The translations under genes and the position numbers were made by a program. A model generated the notes under the pieces. It ran no database searches. It saw only the letters and a program-made list of their open reading frames with translations, and was not told the DNA's origin. A stretch of DNA of 64,000 nt, from contig CAYMIW010000012.1 in the NCBI GenBank assembly GCA_964390725.1, positions 1 to 64,000 of the forward strand. The letters are read 5' to 3'. Within the stretch, counting starts at the first letter, position 1. Each line of letters starts with the position of its first letter. Shown here piece after piece: positions 16,166 to 24,675 of this stretch. This DNA comes from JAABTH01 sp964390725 (GTDB lineage Bacteria > Bacillota > Dethiobacteria > DTU022).

Positions 16166-17548
16166 CTATTTTCCGAGGCAAAATTCACTAAATATTTTAT
16201 CCAGCAAAGAATCATCAAGAGTTTTTCCAAGAATGTTACCGAGCAGGCTCCGGGCATATTGCAGCTCAGTGCTGACTATTTCCCATGGTTCTTTCCCCAG
16301 TATATTTATGATACCTTCTATTGTTTCCATCACTTCATTTAATATTTGCTCGTGGCGTATACTAACAATAATTGATGATTCGTTTTTATTACCCATAATA
16401 TCATCAAGCTGTTTTGCTACGGCCTCTTCAAGCTCTTTGATTCCAATACTCTCCAGCGCTGAAGTATTCACTACAGCAGCATTGGTATATTTTTCCCTGA
16501 CCCGGTTCTCTTCAACCACCCGGGGGAGATCAACTTTGTTGATAACCACTACCAATCCTTTACTCTGGCTGATCATTGAAGCTATATCATCATCAGCATC
16601 CCACACTGAAGAACCGTCTATAACATAGATAATTAATGCTGCCTCAGCGGCAGCAGCCCTTGATCTGCTAATTCCTTCAATTTCCACCGGATCGCTGGTT
16701 CCTTCAATACCAGCAGTATCCAGTAACCTGATCGGATACCCTCCCATACTCATGAATCCTTCCAGAATGTCTCTTGTCGTACCGGGCTTTTCATGAACTA
16801 TTGCTTTTTGCTGACGAAGTAAGGCATTCAATAAAGACGATTTTCCAACATTTGGTTTTCCCAGGATAGCAACGCTTACCCCTTCCTGGTAAGCCCTGTT
16901 GTTCTCTACCCCTTTGAGTAGTTCATATATTTCATCCCTTACTGCACTTATTAATTTTTTCACTTGCTTCAGATCAGGTTTTTGCTCATCGTATTCTTCA
17001 GGGTAGTCAAGCATTGCTTCAATGGGTGCCCTTATATCTATGATCATTGTTTGTATTTTTTCTATTTTTCTCGATAGTTCACCTTTCATTACCTGGGCAG
17101 CAGTTTTTACAGCTTCTTCCGATCTTGCTTTAATTATATTTATCACCGCTTCAGCCTGGCTCAGGTCAATGCGGCCATTAATAAATGCCCTTTTTGTGAA
17201 TTCTCCTGGTTCTGCTAATCTTGCTCCGTTATTCAAAACCAATTCCAGCACAGCTCTCAGGGCAAATATTCCACTGTGGCAGTTAATTTCAACCACGTCT
17301 TCTTTGGTATAGGTATACGGAGCGGGCATAAATACTGCCAGCACTTCATCAATTTCCCTGCCCTGTCTGTCAACTACAAAGCCATGATATAGTTTTTTCG
17401 GAATGCTAAATAATTTATCCCTGGCAGATGAGGGTTTAAAAATCTTTTTGATTATGGATTTAGCATTGCTGCCGCTTATTTTTACAATACCAATTCCGCC
17501 TTCACCAAGTGGCGTACTTATGGCAGCAATAGTATCATTTTCATACAT
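16166..17548 (-). CDS. mnmE: tRNA uridine-34 modification GTPase MnmE (TrmE)
   Basis: 460 residues, normal. With MnmG it modifies the wobble uridine of some tRNAs. The N-terminal folate-binding domain (about 1-120; DTIAAISTPLGEGGIGIVKI, NCHSGIFALRAVLELVL) is followed by a helical domain. The inserted G domain shows G1 VAILGKPNVGKSSLLNALL, G3 LLDTAGIEGTSDPVE and G4 NKVD. The protein ends in FCLGK, the strictly conserved C-terminal Cys motif. mnmG is not between mnmE and rsmG here, unlike in Bacillus. Confidence 0.97.
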   Translation of the reverse strand: MYENDTIAAISTPLGEGGIGIVKISGSNAKSIIKKIFKPSSARDKLFSIPKKLYHGFVVDRQGREIDEVLAVFMPAPYTYTKEDVVEINCHSGIFALRAVLELVLNNGARLAEPGEFTKRAFINGRIDLSQAEAVINIIKARSEEAVKTAAQVMKGELSRKIEKIQTMIIDIRAPIEAMLDYPEEYDEQKPDLKQVKKLISAVRDEIYELLKGVENNRAYQEGVSVAILGKPNVGKSSLLNALLRQQKAIVHEKPGTTRDILEGFMSMGGYPIRLLDTAGIEGTSDPVEIEGISRSRAAAAEAALIIYVIDGSSVWDADDDIASMISQSKGLVVVINKVDLPRVVEENRVREKYTNAAVVNTSALESIGIKELEEAVAKQLDDIMGNKNESSIIVSIRHEQILNEVMETIEGIINILGKEPWEIVSTELQYARSLLGNILGKTLDDSLLDKIFSEFCLGK

Positions 17549-17573
17549 TCTAAAGCTTCCTTCCTTTTAATAA

Positions 17574-17601
17574 AATAAAAAACCGCCCCTCCAGGGGCGG
17601 C
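17574..17601 (-). terminator. Intrinsic terminator after jag
   Basis: CCGCCCCT and AGGGGCGG form a perfect 8-bp stem with a 2-base loop (17583-17600), followed on the minus strand by TTTTTTATTTTATT. It ends the rpmH-rnpA-yidD-yidC-jag unit. Confidence 0.92.
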
Positions 17602-17616
17602 GCTCATAATAGCTCA

Positions 17617-18237
17617 TTACTTCGGTGCAACTATCACTTTGCGATAAGGTTCCTGGCCCGAGCTGTAGGTGGTAATCCCAGGGTAATCCTGCAAAGCCAG
17701 GTGTATTATTCTTCTTTCCTGAGGGTTCATTGGTTCAAGGGCCTGTTCATAACCGTCCTGTGAAACTTTTCTGGCAACATTTTTTGCCAGTTGAGTTAAG
17801 GTTTTTTCCCGTCTGACCCTGTAGTTTTCTACATCTATTACCACCATTTTATTCAGTTTTGAAAACTGCCTTCTCATGATTATATTAATAAGATACTGGA
17901 CATCACTTAAAGTTTTTCCTCTTCTGCCAATTAAAATACCAACGTCATCACCGTTAATCATTGCTGCAACCTTTTCATCATCGGAGCTGATATCTATAGT
18001 ACCTTCTATACCAATATTATCGAGCATTTCTATCAAATATCCGTGTAAGTAATCCTCCGGATTCTTTTTAATGCTAACTAATACTTTTGCTTCTTTGTTA
18101 CCGATTAAACCAAGTAACCCCTGCGATGGTTCCTCCAAAACTTTTACTTCGACATTATCGCTCTGTACCCCAAGTTCATTAAGAGCATTTTCAACTGCTT
18201 CATCAACAGTCCGGCCGCTGGCTTCATATTCTATCAT
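17617..18237 (-). CDS. jag: RNA-binding protein Jag (KhpB, SpoIIIJ-associated)
   Basis: 206 residues with three parts. The Jag-N domain covers 1-50 (MIEYEASGRTVDEAVENALN). The KH domain is about 75-140 with the GRRGKTLSDVQYLIN loop, and the R3H domain is about 145-206 with RRIIHLALQDYPGITTYS. KhpB proteins bind many RNAs and affect cell division and elongation. It overlaps yidC by 4 bases, the usual coupling. Confidence 0.95.
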   Translation of the reverse strand: MIEYEASGRTVDEAVENALNELGVQSDNVEVKVLEEPSQGLLGLIGNKEAKVLVSIKKNPEDYLHGYLIEMLDNIGIEGTIDISSDDEKVAAMINGDDVGILIGRRGKTLSDVQYLINIIMRRQFSKLNKMVVIDVENYRVRREKTLTQLAKNVARKVSQDGYEQALEPMNPQERRIIHLALQDYPGITTYSSGQEPYRKVIVAPK

Positions 18238-19109
18238 TTTTTACTCTTCCCCTTTTTGGCCTTCTTATTGCTGCTCTTTGCCTCATTATCTTTATCCTGG
18301 CCTGTTTTACCTTCTATTTCATCAAATATACTGCTAATGCGTGATTCTTTATTCTTTTCCTGTTCCTGATCCTTTCCTTTTTCCTTACCCTTTTCCTTTT
18401 CCTTTTTTGCAGGTTTAACAACAATTTCTGTATCTTCTTTACCCTTTTCAAGCTGCAATACTAATTTGTGTTGTCCTATAGAAAAAACATTGTTCATAAT
18501 CCAGTATATAACCAGCCCTACTGGAAAGCTAAAGCTGAAAACGGTAATCATTACCGGCATCATATAAAGCATCATTTTTTGAGTGCTATCTGCTGACATT
18601 GACATTTTTGAATACAGGTATGTGGTAGCGCCGGCAATCAAAGGGAATATATAATAGATACTAATCTCGCTTAAGAAATTATGAAACCCTATATTAGGTA
18701 CTGCCAGTAAATCAATAAATTGAGCAGATGGAAATAGATATGGGTTAATAATACTCATATCCAGAAACTGATCAGCTTCCCTCAGTAGCCTGAAAATACC
18801 GATTAAGATAGGAAATTGCACCAGTAATGGCAAACAACCGGCAAGCGGGTTCATGTTATTCTCTTTCATGAATTCAGACACAGCCTGATTTTGCTTTTCC
18901 TTGTCGTTCTTATATTTCTCCTGCAACTTTTTCATTTCCGGCTGTAATTTTTGCATGTTCTTGGCCGATTGAATCTGCTTGTTGTTTAAGGGAAACGTAA
19001 CCAGCTTAACCAGAAGGGTCATTATAATTATTGCCACCCCAAGATTTGGTACCAGGTTATAAATAAAGCTGATCACTACACTGAAAAATTGAGCAATAGC
19101 ATCTATCAT
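18234..19109 (-). CDS. yidC: Membrane protein insertase YidC (SpoIIIJ/OxaA)
   Basis: 291 residues. The 60KD_IMP core has about five membrane helices between residues 20 and 225. It starts LVPNLGVAIIIMTLLVKLVT, with the conserved Arg/Lys-rich cytoplasmic hairpin (QSAKNMQKLQPEMKKLQEKY) and NPLAGCLPLLVQFPILIGIF. The last 65 residues are a charged tail of Lys/Glu repeats (KEKGKEKGKDQEQEKN). Unlike Bacillus SpoIIIJ it has no N-terminal lipoprotein Cys before the first helix. Between yidD and jag, overlapping jag by 4 bases. Confidence 0.95.
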   Translation of the reverse strand: MIDAIAQFFSVVISFIYNLVPNLGVAIIIMTLLVKLVTFPLNNKQIQSAKNMQKLQPEMKKLQEKYKNDKEKQNQAVSEFMKENNMNPLAGCLPLLVQFPILIGIFRLLREADQFLDMSIINPYLFPSAQFIDLLAVPNIGFHNFLSEISIYYIFPLIAGATTYLYSKMSMSADSTQKMMLYMMPVMITVFSFSFPVGLVIYWIMNNVFSIGQHKLVLQLEKGKEDTEIVVKPAKKEKEKGKEKGKDQEQEKNKESRISSIFDEIEGKTGQDKDNEAKSSNKKAKKGKSKK

Positions 19110-19131
19110 TGATTATCCTCCCACCATCCTG

Positions 19132-19395
19132 TTATTTTACCGGATCATATCCGCCAGGATTAAAAGGGTGGCATTTAAGCACTCTTTTAATACCCATTGC
19201 CATGCCTTTTAAAACTCCATATTTATAAACCGCCTCGTATGTGTAAAGTGAACAGGATGGATAAAAACGACATACTGTAGGTTTAAGCGGTGATAAAAAT
19301 GTCCTGTAGAATGTTATCATTGCCATGCAGACAATCCTGGCATATTCTCCTGTTTTTTCACTTATGCTCCTGCTGTCAGCCGCGCTTTTCTGCAA
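19132..19395 (-). CDS. yidD: Membrane protein insertion efficiency factor YidD
   Basis: 87 residues. The family core ITFYRTFLSPLKPTVCRFYP, then SCSLYTYEAVYKYGVLKG and KCHPFNPGGYDPV, is complete with the conserved Cys residues. It aids YidC, encoded 22 bases downstream. From the ATG at 19395 it overlaps the rnpA end by 34 bases. A later ATG (MAMITFYR) would avoid this but lacks the residues normally before the core. Confidence 0.93.
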   Translation of the reverse strand: MQKSAADSRSISEKTGEYARIVCMAMITFYRTFLSPLKPTVCRFYPSCSLYTYEAVYKYGVLKGMAMGIKRVLKCHPFNPGGYDPVK

Positions 19396-19709
19396 AGGCG
19401 CAACAACTCCTTACTCGCTTCATGAAAAGAAACACCTGCCGAAGGTTTTCTTCCAACTATAATAAAATCATACCCCTTCAACAGCTGTTCTTCCATTGTT
19501 TTGTATGCTTCCCTATAAATTCTTCTTATCCTGTTTCTTGTAACACTTTTTCCAACCTTTTTACTGATTGAAAAACCCAAACGATTAAAGATATTTCCAT
19601 TTGGACAGTAATAAAGGACGATATTTTTAGATACGACCGCCCTGCCATTCCTGTAAACTTTATTAAATTCTTGGCTTTTCTTTAACCGTTTTTCACCTTT
19701 TTGCTTCAT
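19362..19709 (-). CDS. rnpA: Ribonuclease P protein component
   Basis: 115 residues, usual length. Protein subunit of RNase P for tRNA 5' maturation. The signature is LGFSISKKVGKSVTRNRIRR, with the N-terminal LKKSQEFNKVYRNGR and C-terminal GYDFIIVGRKPS. It begins 5 bases after the rpmH stop codon. Confidence 0.96.
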   Translation of the reverse strand: MKQKGEKRLKKSQEFNKVYRNGRAVVSKNIVLYYCPNGNIFNRLGFSISKKVGKSVTRNRIRRIYREAYKTMEEQLLKGYDFIIVGRKPSAGVSFHEASKELLRLCRKARLTAGA

Positions 19710-19714
19710 TATTA

Positions 19715-19849
19715 TTATGCGCTAAGCTTCTTACGCATTTTTAACCTACGTCTCCTGATTACCTGCCTGCCGGCCTGTGTTCTCATGCGTTTTAAAAAAC
19801 CATGTACCCTTTTTCTTTTTCTTTTTTTCGGTTGATATGTTCTTTTCAT
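19715..19849 (-). CDS. rpmH: 50S ribosomal protein L34
   Basis: 44 residues beginning MKRTYQPKKRKRKRVHGF and ending in LKMRKKLSA, a complete L34. It is too short for common ORF cut-offs but unmistakable. It heads the leftward unit from the origin and is read from a strong promoter in the rpmH-dnaA gap. Confidence 0.98.
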   Translation of the reverse strand: MKRTYQPKKRKRKRVHGFLKRMRTQAGRQVIRRRRLKMRKKLSA

Positions 19850-20116
19850 AATAACCCCTTCACCAATATGTAGATAAGTTAAAAAAATTATACAGTAAGA
19901 AAAGGAGCCATGTCAAGAAATCCTTATATTTTAGGCGTATGTGTTAAAAATATAATTTATTATCCCTTTGCAGTTATAATAATGATCTGTTAATATGTTT
20001 TCAAGGAAGTAGGCAATGTCCCTTTGATAATTATGGTTATCCACAGGTTTTGTTAATAACTCTTTATAATGTTAATAACTATTGGCCTCAGAATTATTAT
20101 TCCTGGAGGTTTATTG
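19850..20116. other. oriC: Probable oriC, left part (rpmH-dnaA gap)
   Basis: This AT-rich 267-bp gap separates divergent rpmH and dnaA, and gene strand bias flips here. It holds one perfect DnaA box TTATCCACA (20037-20045) and a one-mismatch box on the other strand (TTATCTACA, 19869-19877). A TATAAT at 20065-20070 probably serves dnaA, with the perfect box lying just upstream where its -35 would be, as expected for autoregulation. No gene is visible. Confidence 0.75.
19887..19916 (-). promoter_or_regulatory. Sigma-A promoter of rpmH-rnpA-yidD-yidC-jag
   Basis: On the minus strand TTGACA (19911-19916) and TATAAT (19887-19892) are 18 bases apart. The start would be about 30 bases before the rpmH ATG. 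A DnaA-box-like sequence (19869-19877) lies just inside the transcript. Confidence 0.8.
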
Positions 20117-21526
20117 ATGAATAATCCCCTTTATGAAATATGGCAGCTTACTTTATCTGAATTAAGCAAAGACCTTAACAAACCCAGTTTTGACACCTGG
20201 TTTAATCTAACAAAGCCTGTTTCTATAGATGATAAAGTTTTGGTAATTGAAGTACCTAATGATTTTACCAAGGAATGGTTCGAAACAAGGTATCGCGATA
20301 AAATCATCAAGGCTCTCAAAACTATTACCTCCTCTGACCATGCCGTCAATTTTGTCATTGCCTCTGAATTCAGTGATTCAGACGATTTCAACAGTGTTAA
20401 TCCTGATGATAATAATTTTTCAGATCAGGTCGATCAAAGAAAAGAACATTTTTACAACAGTTCTGCTCCAGTGGATGACAATATTAAAAAAAACAAGTTA
20501 ATATCAAGCTTTAACCCTCGTTATACTTTTGATACTTTCGTAGTTGGTGCCTGCAACCGCCTTTCTCACGCTGCCTCTCTTGCGGTAGCTGAAAGTCCGG
20601 CCAGGGCCTATAATCCCCTTTTTATATACGGAGGGGTTGGCCTTGGAAAAACTCATCTACTTCATGCAATCGGCCAGTATTCCCTGATTAACCACGGTTT
20701 TTCCCGGGTTTTTTATTTTTCTTCAGAAAAGTTTACCAATGAATTTATTAATGCTATCAGGGATAACAAAACCCTCGACTTTAGAAACAAGTATCGTAAT
20801 ATGGATATTCTTTTAATAGATGATATCCAGTTTTTAGCTGGAAAAGAGCAAACCCAGGAAGAGTTTTTTCACACTTTTAATGCACTCCACGACAACAACA
20901 GGCAAATCATAATATCAAGTGACAGGCCGCCCAAGGAGATACCGACCCTTGAAGATCGCCTTCGATCACGCTTTGAGTGGGGGCTTATTACTGATTTACA
21001 GCCACCCGACCTTGAAACCAGGACAGCAATACTCAAGAAAAAAGCCCTTTCTGATGGCATTGATATACCAGATCCGGTTATACAGTATATAGCTGAAAAA
21101 GTAATAACAAATATTCGTGAACTTGAGGGAGCTTTAATCCGAATTGCTGCTTACGCTTCCCTTTCAGATACTCCTGTAACTCTTGAACTGACAGAATCAG
21201 CCCTCCAGGATATCATTGTTACACGTCAAAAGAACATAACAGTAAAAAGTATTATTCAGGTTACAGCAGAAAACTTTGGTTTAAAAACAGAGGACATTCT
21301 CTCTAAAAAAAGAACTCAGGATGTTGCCCTGACCAGGCAGGTAGCAATGTATTTATGTCGTATGTTAACAGATCTTTCTTTGCCTAAAATTGGAGAAAAT
21401 TTTGGTGGGCGCGACCATACAACAGTTCTTCACGCCTTTAAAAAAATTGACTTGCTTATAACAGAAAATAGTGATTTCAAAAATAGAATTGAATTAATCA
21501 AGAATAATGTTCTTAATAAGAACTGA
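20117..21526 (+). CDS. dnaA: Chromosomal replication initiator DnaA
   Basis: 469 residues from the ATG at 20117, 7 bases after GGAGG; a frame opening at 20069 lies in the promoter. Domain I is about 1-80 (LYEIWQLTLSELSKDLNKPS). Domain II is a short variable Asp/Asn-rich linker. Domain III is AAA+ with Walker A GGVGLGKTHLLHAIG and Walker B ILLIDDIQFLAG. Domain IV (about 370-469) contacts the box through GRDHTTVLHAFKKI. It binds the boxes in both flanking gaps. Confidence 0.98.
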   Translation: MNNPLYEIWQLTLSELSKDLNKPSFDTWFNLTKPVSIDDKVLVIEVPNDFTKEWFETRYRDKIIKALKTITSSDHAVNFVIASEFSDSDDFNSVNPDDNNFSDQVDQRKEHFYNSSAPVDDNIKKNKLISSFNPRYTFDTFVVGACNRLSHAASLAVAESPARAYNPLFIYGGVGLGKTHLLHAIGQYSLINHGFSRVFYFSSEKFTNEFINAIRDNKTLDFRNKYRNMDILLIDDIQFLAGKEQTQEEFFHTFNALHDNNRQIIISSDRPPKEIPTLEDRLRSRFEWGLITDLQPPDLETRTAILKKKALSDGIDIPDPVIQYIAEKVITNIRELEGALIRIAAYASLSDTPVTLELTESALQDIIVTRQKNITVKSIIQVTAENFGLKTEDILSKKRTQDVALTRQVAMYLCRMLTDLSLPKIGENFGGRDHTTVLHAFKKIDLLITENSDFKNRIELIKNNVLNKN

Positions 21527-21785
21527 TTAAGCTGTGTATAAGTTGTTTATTATTTCACTCTTAAAAAGTTATACCTATTCGAATAAACCTTATGAACAAC
21601 TTTTCAAGTTTTTATTAACAGGTTTTTTAAAGCATAATCTTTCTTTACAACCATATAGAGGCGTCTTATTGCTTTATGTATATTTATGCACAGTTTACAC
21701 AGGCTTTATTACTTCCTCTATACCTGTATATATATATTTTAAAACATATATAATATGTTAATTACTTTAACAAGGAGTGTTACTT
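21527..21785. other. oriC: Probable oriC, right part (dnaA-dnaN gap)
   Basis: 259 bp, very AT-rich. It holds two DnaA boxes in opposite directions: TTATACACA on the minus strand (21533-21541) and TTATGCACA on the plus strand (21684-21692). A nearly pure A/T stretch at about 21727-21770, next to dnaN, is a candidate unwinding element. An open frame across 21534-21761 has no ribosome binding site or family resemblance and is not a gene. Confidence 0.65.
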
Positions 21786-22898
21786 GTGAAAATTTCAGCC
21801 ATTACCAGCCAACTTTCTTCATGCCTGGAAATAGTGGAAAAAGCCCTTCCTGTTAGAACTACTACTCCGGTTATTAATAATATTCTGCTTGATATACAGC
21901 ATAATGAGCTAATTTTATCTGCAACAAATTATGAAATATTTATTAATGTCAGTTTGAAACATGAAAGTGATGAGAGCGGGAAAGTTCTTTTACCCCCCAA
22001 AATAGTAGATATTATACGATATTTTCCAACAGATGAAGTAGAAATTGATATTAACAGTGAAAACTATCGACTTGATATTCATGGTGGTACTGCTCGTTTT
22101 AATCTTTACGGCTCTTCTTATGAAGATTTTCCGGCTGATACATTTTTAAATCAGGGCAAGCCTCCTGAAAATTTCACTATTGAGCTAACAAAGTTGAAAA
22201 AAATGTTGAAGGAAGTAATTTTTGCTGCATCCACGGAAGAAACCAGACCCGCGTTTAATGGTATTCTTTTCACTTTTAGTGGTAATAAAGTTATTCTCAC
22301 CGCATCTGACACATACCGCCTGGTGGTCAATGAAATTACTGATCCCTCCTGGTCTTTCAATGAAAGCAAGTGCCTGGTTCCTGCAAAGGCACTGCGTGAA
22401 TTCCTAAGAATACTTGATGAAAGCCATATTGAAGCAATAATTGGTCACAAAGATTCTTATTTTTCTATTACCTTTGGAAATATTTTCTTTGCTTCCAGAC
22501 TGCTTGAAGAAAAATATCCGGATGTAAGCGGAGTAATACCCCATGATTATAAAACAAGGGTAGAAATAGACAGAAAAAGTCTTGAGAGCACAATATCAAG
22601 GGCTTCCCTTCTTGCCCAGGGAAAGAATCAGGCGGTTAATATGCTTGTAAAAGAAGGAAAGCTTGAAGTTAAGGTATCAAGTCAGGAAGGAAGTATGGAG
22701 GAAGTTATTCCTGTTGAATATGAAGGTGAAGAGGTTGACCTTTTTGTTAATTCACGTTTTGTGCTGGATATACTAAAAATAATTGATTCAGACAAAATTA
22801 TTATTGAATTTCATGGTGACGGGGGACCGCTTGTTTTCAGATTTGATAATAACCGCGATTACCTATACCTGGTTCTGCCAATTAAGAAAGTAAATTAA
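21786..22898 (+). CDS. dnaN: DNA polymerase III beta clamp
   Basis: 370 residues from the GTG at 21786, 8 bases after AAGGAG; another GTG at 21777 overlaps the binding site itself. It is the sliding clamp with three repeated domains (MKISAITSQLSSCLEIVEKA, then FNGILFTFSGNKVILTASDT, then the C-terminal strand). The C-terminus YLVLPIKKVN forms part of the client pocket. It follows dnaA as usual. Confidence 0.97.
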   Translation: MKISAITSQLSSCLEIVEKALPVRTTTPVINNILLDIQHNELILSATNYEIFINVSLKHESDESGKVLLPPKIVDIIRYFPTDEVEIDINSENYRLDIHGGTARFNLYGSSYEDFPADTFLNQGKPPENFTIELTKLKKMLKEVIFAASTEETRPAFNGILFTFSGNKVILTASDTYRLVVNEITDPSWSFNESKCLVPAKALREFLRILDESHIEAIIGHKDSYFSITFGNIFFASRLLEEKYPDVSGVIPHDYKTRVEIDRKSLESTISRASLLAQGKNQAVNMLVKEGKLEVKVSSQEGSMEEVIPVEYEGEEVDLFVNSRFVLDILKIIDSDKIIIEFHGDGGPLVFRFDNNRDYLYLVLPIKKVN

Positions 22899-22919
22899 TT
22901 ATCCCGGAGGCTGCGTAAT

Positions 22920-24053
22920 TTGTTCTATCTTGATTCTTTGCAGCTTAGAGGATTTAGAAATTACCATAATCAGCATATAAACTTTCACCGGCGATTTAAT
23001 ATCTTTGTTGGTGACAATGGCCAGGGTAAAACAAACCTGCTGGAAGCAATTTACTATCTCTCTGTCACGAGGTCTTTCAGGACAAAAAGGGATTTTGAAT
23101 TGGTAAATTTTGAAGATCGTTTTTTTTATCTGAGCGGGATATTTATAAAGAGTTTTATTAGCCATAAAGTTCAAATGAGTTATCAAATTAATGAATCGTT
23201 GCAGGTTAAAATAGATAACAATTTAACGGACAGGTTTAATCATTTGCAGCGGTTTCCTGTGATAACCTTCAGCCCCGATGATCTGCAGATTATCAGGGAT
23301 GGTCCCGCGGTGAGGAGAAGGTTTTTAAATCTTGAAGGGTCTCGTCTTAATCCGCTCTTTTTCCAGGAATTGAAAAAATATCAGCGGGTGTTGATCCAGA
23401 GAAACAATCTGCTCAGGGATATGGCGTCGCGAAACAAGATTGAAAAATATATTGAGCCCTGGAATCAGGCCTTGATTGAGCACGGTAGTCGAATTATTAT
23501 TGAAAGAATAAAACTGATGAAAATACTACAGGAAGAAGCGAGCCCTTTTTTTAAAGAAATGAGCGGTTCTTCAGAGGAACTTACATTAAAATACAGAAGT
23601 AATCTTAAAATTGATGTTGATTTAGATGATTATGATAAAATAAGAAAGAATTATGAGGAAATCCTTGCTTCAAAAAAAGATCTTGAGCTAAAGAGAGGTT
23701 CTACCCAGGTTGGTCCGCATCTTGATGATTTCAGTATTCTGATTAATGGGGCCGATTCCAGGTTTTTTTCATCACAGGGGCAAAAAAGAACAGCAGCACT
23801 GGCGTTAAAAATGGCTGAAGTTAATCTCTTTACCAGGAATAACTACGAGGAACCGATTATTTTACTGGATGACGTTTTTTCTGAATTTGATGATACAAGA
23901 AAAAAACATTTGCTAACCTTTCTAAGCAATAATAGTTCCCAGTGTTTTATATCTTCTGCATCAGGAATTAATGAGTTTATCCACAATCTTCCCGGGGAGC
24001 ATAAAATATTTAAAATTACACAGGGAACGGTGTTGGATGAAACAGATCAGTAA
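22920..24053 (+). CDS. recF: DNA replication and repair protein RecF
   Basis: 377 residues, starting at a TTG 9 bases after CGGAGG. It is an SMC-like ATPase for gap repair and RecA loading. Walker A is FVGDNGQGKTNLLEAIYYL at residue 30, the signature is FSSQGQKRTAALALKMAE, and Walker B is PIILLDDVFSEFDD. In Bacillus the S4-domain gene yaaA stands between dnaN and recF; here there are only 21 bases, so it is absent. Confidence 0.97.
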   Translation: MFYLDSLQLRGFRNYHNQHINFHRRFNIFVGDNGQGKTNLLEAIYYLSVTRSFRTKRDFELVNFEDRFFYLSGIFIKSFISHKVQMSYQINESLQVKIDNNLTDRFNHLQRFPVITFSPDDLQIIRDGPAVRRRFLNLEGSRLNPLFFQELKKYQRVLIQRNNLLRDMASRNKIEKYIEPWNQALIEHGSRIIIERIKLMKILQEEASPFFKEMSGSSEELTLKYRSNLKIDVDLDDYDKIRKNYEEILASKKDLELKRGSTQVGPHLDDFSILINGADSRFFSSQGQKRTAALALKMAEVNLFTRNNYEEPIILLDDVFSEFDDTRKKHLLTFLSNNSSQCFISSASGINEFIHNLPGEHKIFKITQGTVLDETDQ

Positions 24054-24339
24054 ACCGGTTGAACAGTTTCTTCGCAGGTGCAATCTCTGGCAGGGATACC
24101 AGCAGCATCTCGTGGTCTATAAATGGGCTAATATTGTTGGCCCGGCCCTTGCAGAGGTTACAAGGGCTGATAATTTTAATAACGGTGTTCTTAAAATTGC
24201 CGTAAAAGATTCGGTTTGGGCTTATCACTTATCGATGATGAAACCTTCACTGATCAATAAAGTAAATAATTATTCCGGCTCAAAAATGGTAAAAGACATA
24301 GTATTTATTATCGATGATTTAAATGACAACTATAAATAA
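24037..24339 (+). CDS. DUF721 / DciA-like protein
   Basis: 100 residues from the ATG at 24037, overlapping the recF end by 17 bases. The DUF721 pattern is present: VEQFLRRCNLWQGYQQH, then WANIVGPALAEVT, NGVLKIAVKDSVWAYHLSMM and MVKDIVFII. DciA proteins of this family help the replicative helicase in bacteria without DnaC/DnaI loaders. It lacks the second, variable domain seen in some DciA proteins. Placement among replication genes fits such a role, which is inferred here. Confidence 0.78.
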   Translation: MKQISKPVEQFLRRCNLWQGYQQHLVVYKWANIVGPALAEVTRADNFNNGVLKIAVKDSVWAYHLSMMKPSLINKVNNYSGSKMVKDIVFIIDDLNDNYK

Positions 24340-24366
24340 CGAAGGTTAACCAGTGGGAGGTTTGAA

Positions 24367-24603
24367 ATGTTTTTGCATATAGGAGGTTCAAAAATTGTTT
24401 TTACCCGGGAATTGATCGGTATTTTTGATTATAATCTTTCAGTTAATGATCAGAATGGTTTGGTTTTACATGATTGCTGCGATTTTGACAATGAGTATGA
24501 TAATAAAGAGAAACCTAAATCGTTTATTTTAACTGATAAGACACTTTTTGTATCTCCTATTGCTCCGCTGACCCTTGCCGGGCGGCATGACAAAAAGCTT
24601 TAA
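24367..24603 (+). CDS. remB: DUF370 protein RemB (YaaB)
   Basis: 78 residues. MFLHIGGSKIVFTRELIGIF, then FILTDKTLFVSPIAPLTL, is the DUF370 family; the recF-gyrB position is that of yaaB/remB. The related RemA is a DNA-binding regulator of matrix genes, so a regulatory role is likely but not visible from sequence. AGGAGGTTC at 24380 lies inside the gene; the true binding site is GGGAGG about 9 bases before the ATG. Confidence 0.88.
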   Translation: MFLHIGGSKIVFTRELIGIFDYNLSVNDQNGLVLHDCCDFDNEYDNKEKPKSFILTDKTLFVSPIAPLTLAGRHDKKL

Positions 24604-24631
24604 CGCGGTTTTCTTTCATCCATCGTAAACA

Positions 24632-24640
24632 TGTTATAAT
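24632..24640 (+). promoter_or_regulatory. Extended -10 promoter element before gyrB
   Basis: TGTTATAAT (TGN plus consensus TATAAT at 24635-24640), 35 bases before the gyrB ATG. There is no good -35, as expected for extended -10 promoters. Confidence 0.55.
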
Positions 24641-24675
24641 AAAATAAGTGATATAAATTCCTCTCGAGGTGAAAA

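Noticed and set aside
21534..21761. A 75-residue open frame in the dnaA-dnaN gap
   Set aside because: No ribosome binding site, composition is that of AT-rich DNA, and it covers DnaA boxes.
22899..23186. A minus-strand open frame over the start of recF
   Set aside because: It is antisense to a clear RecF and has no motif of its own.
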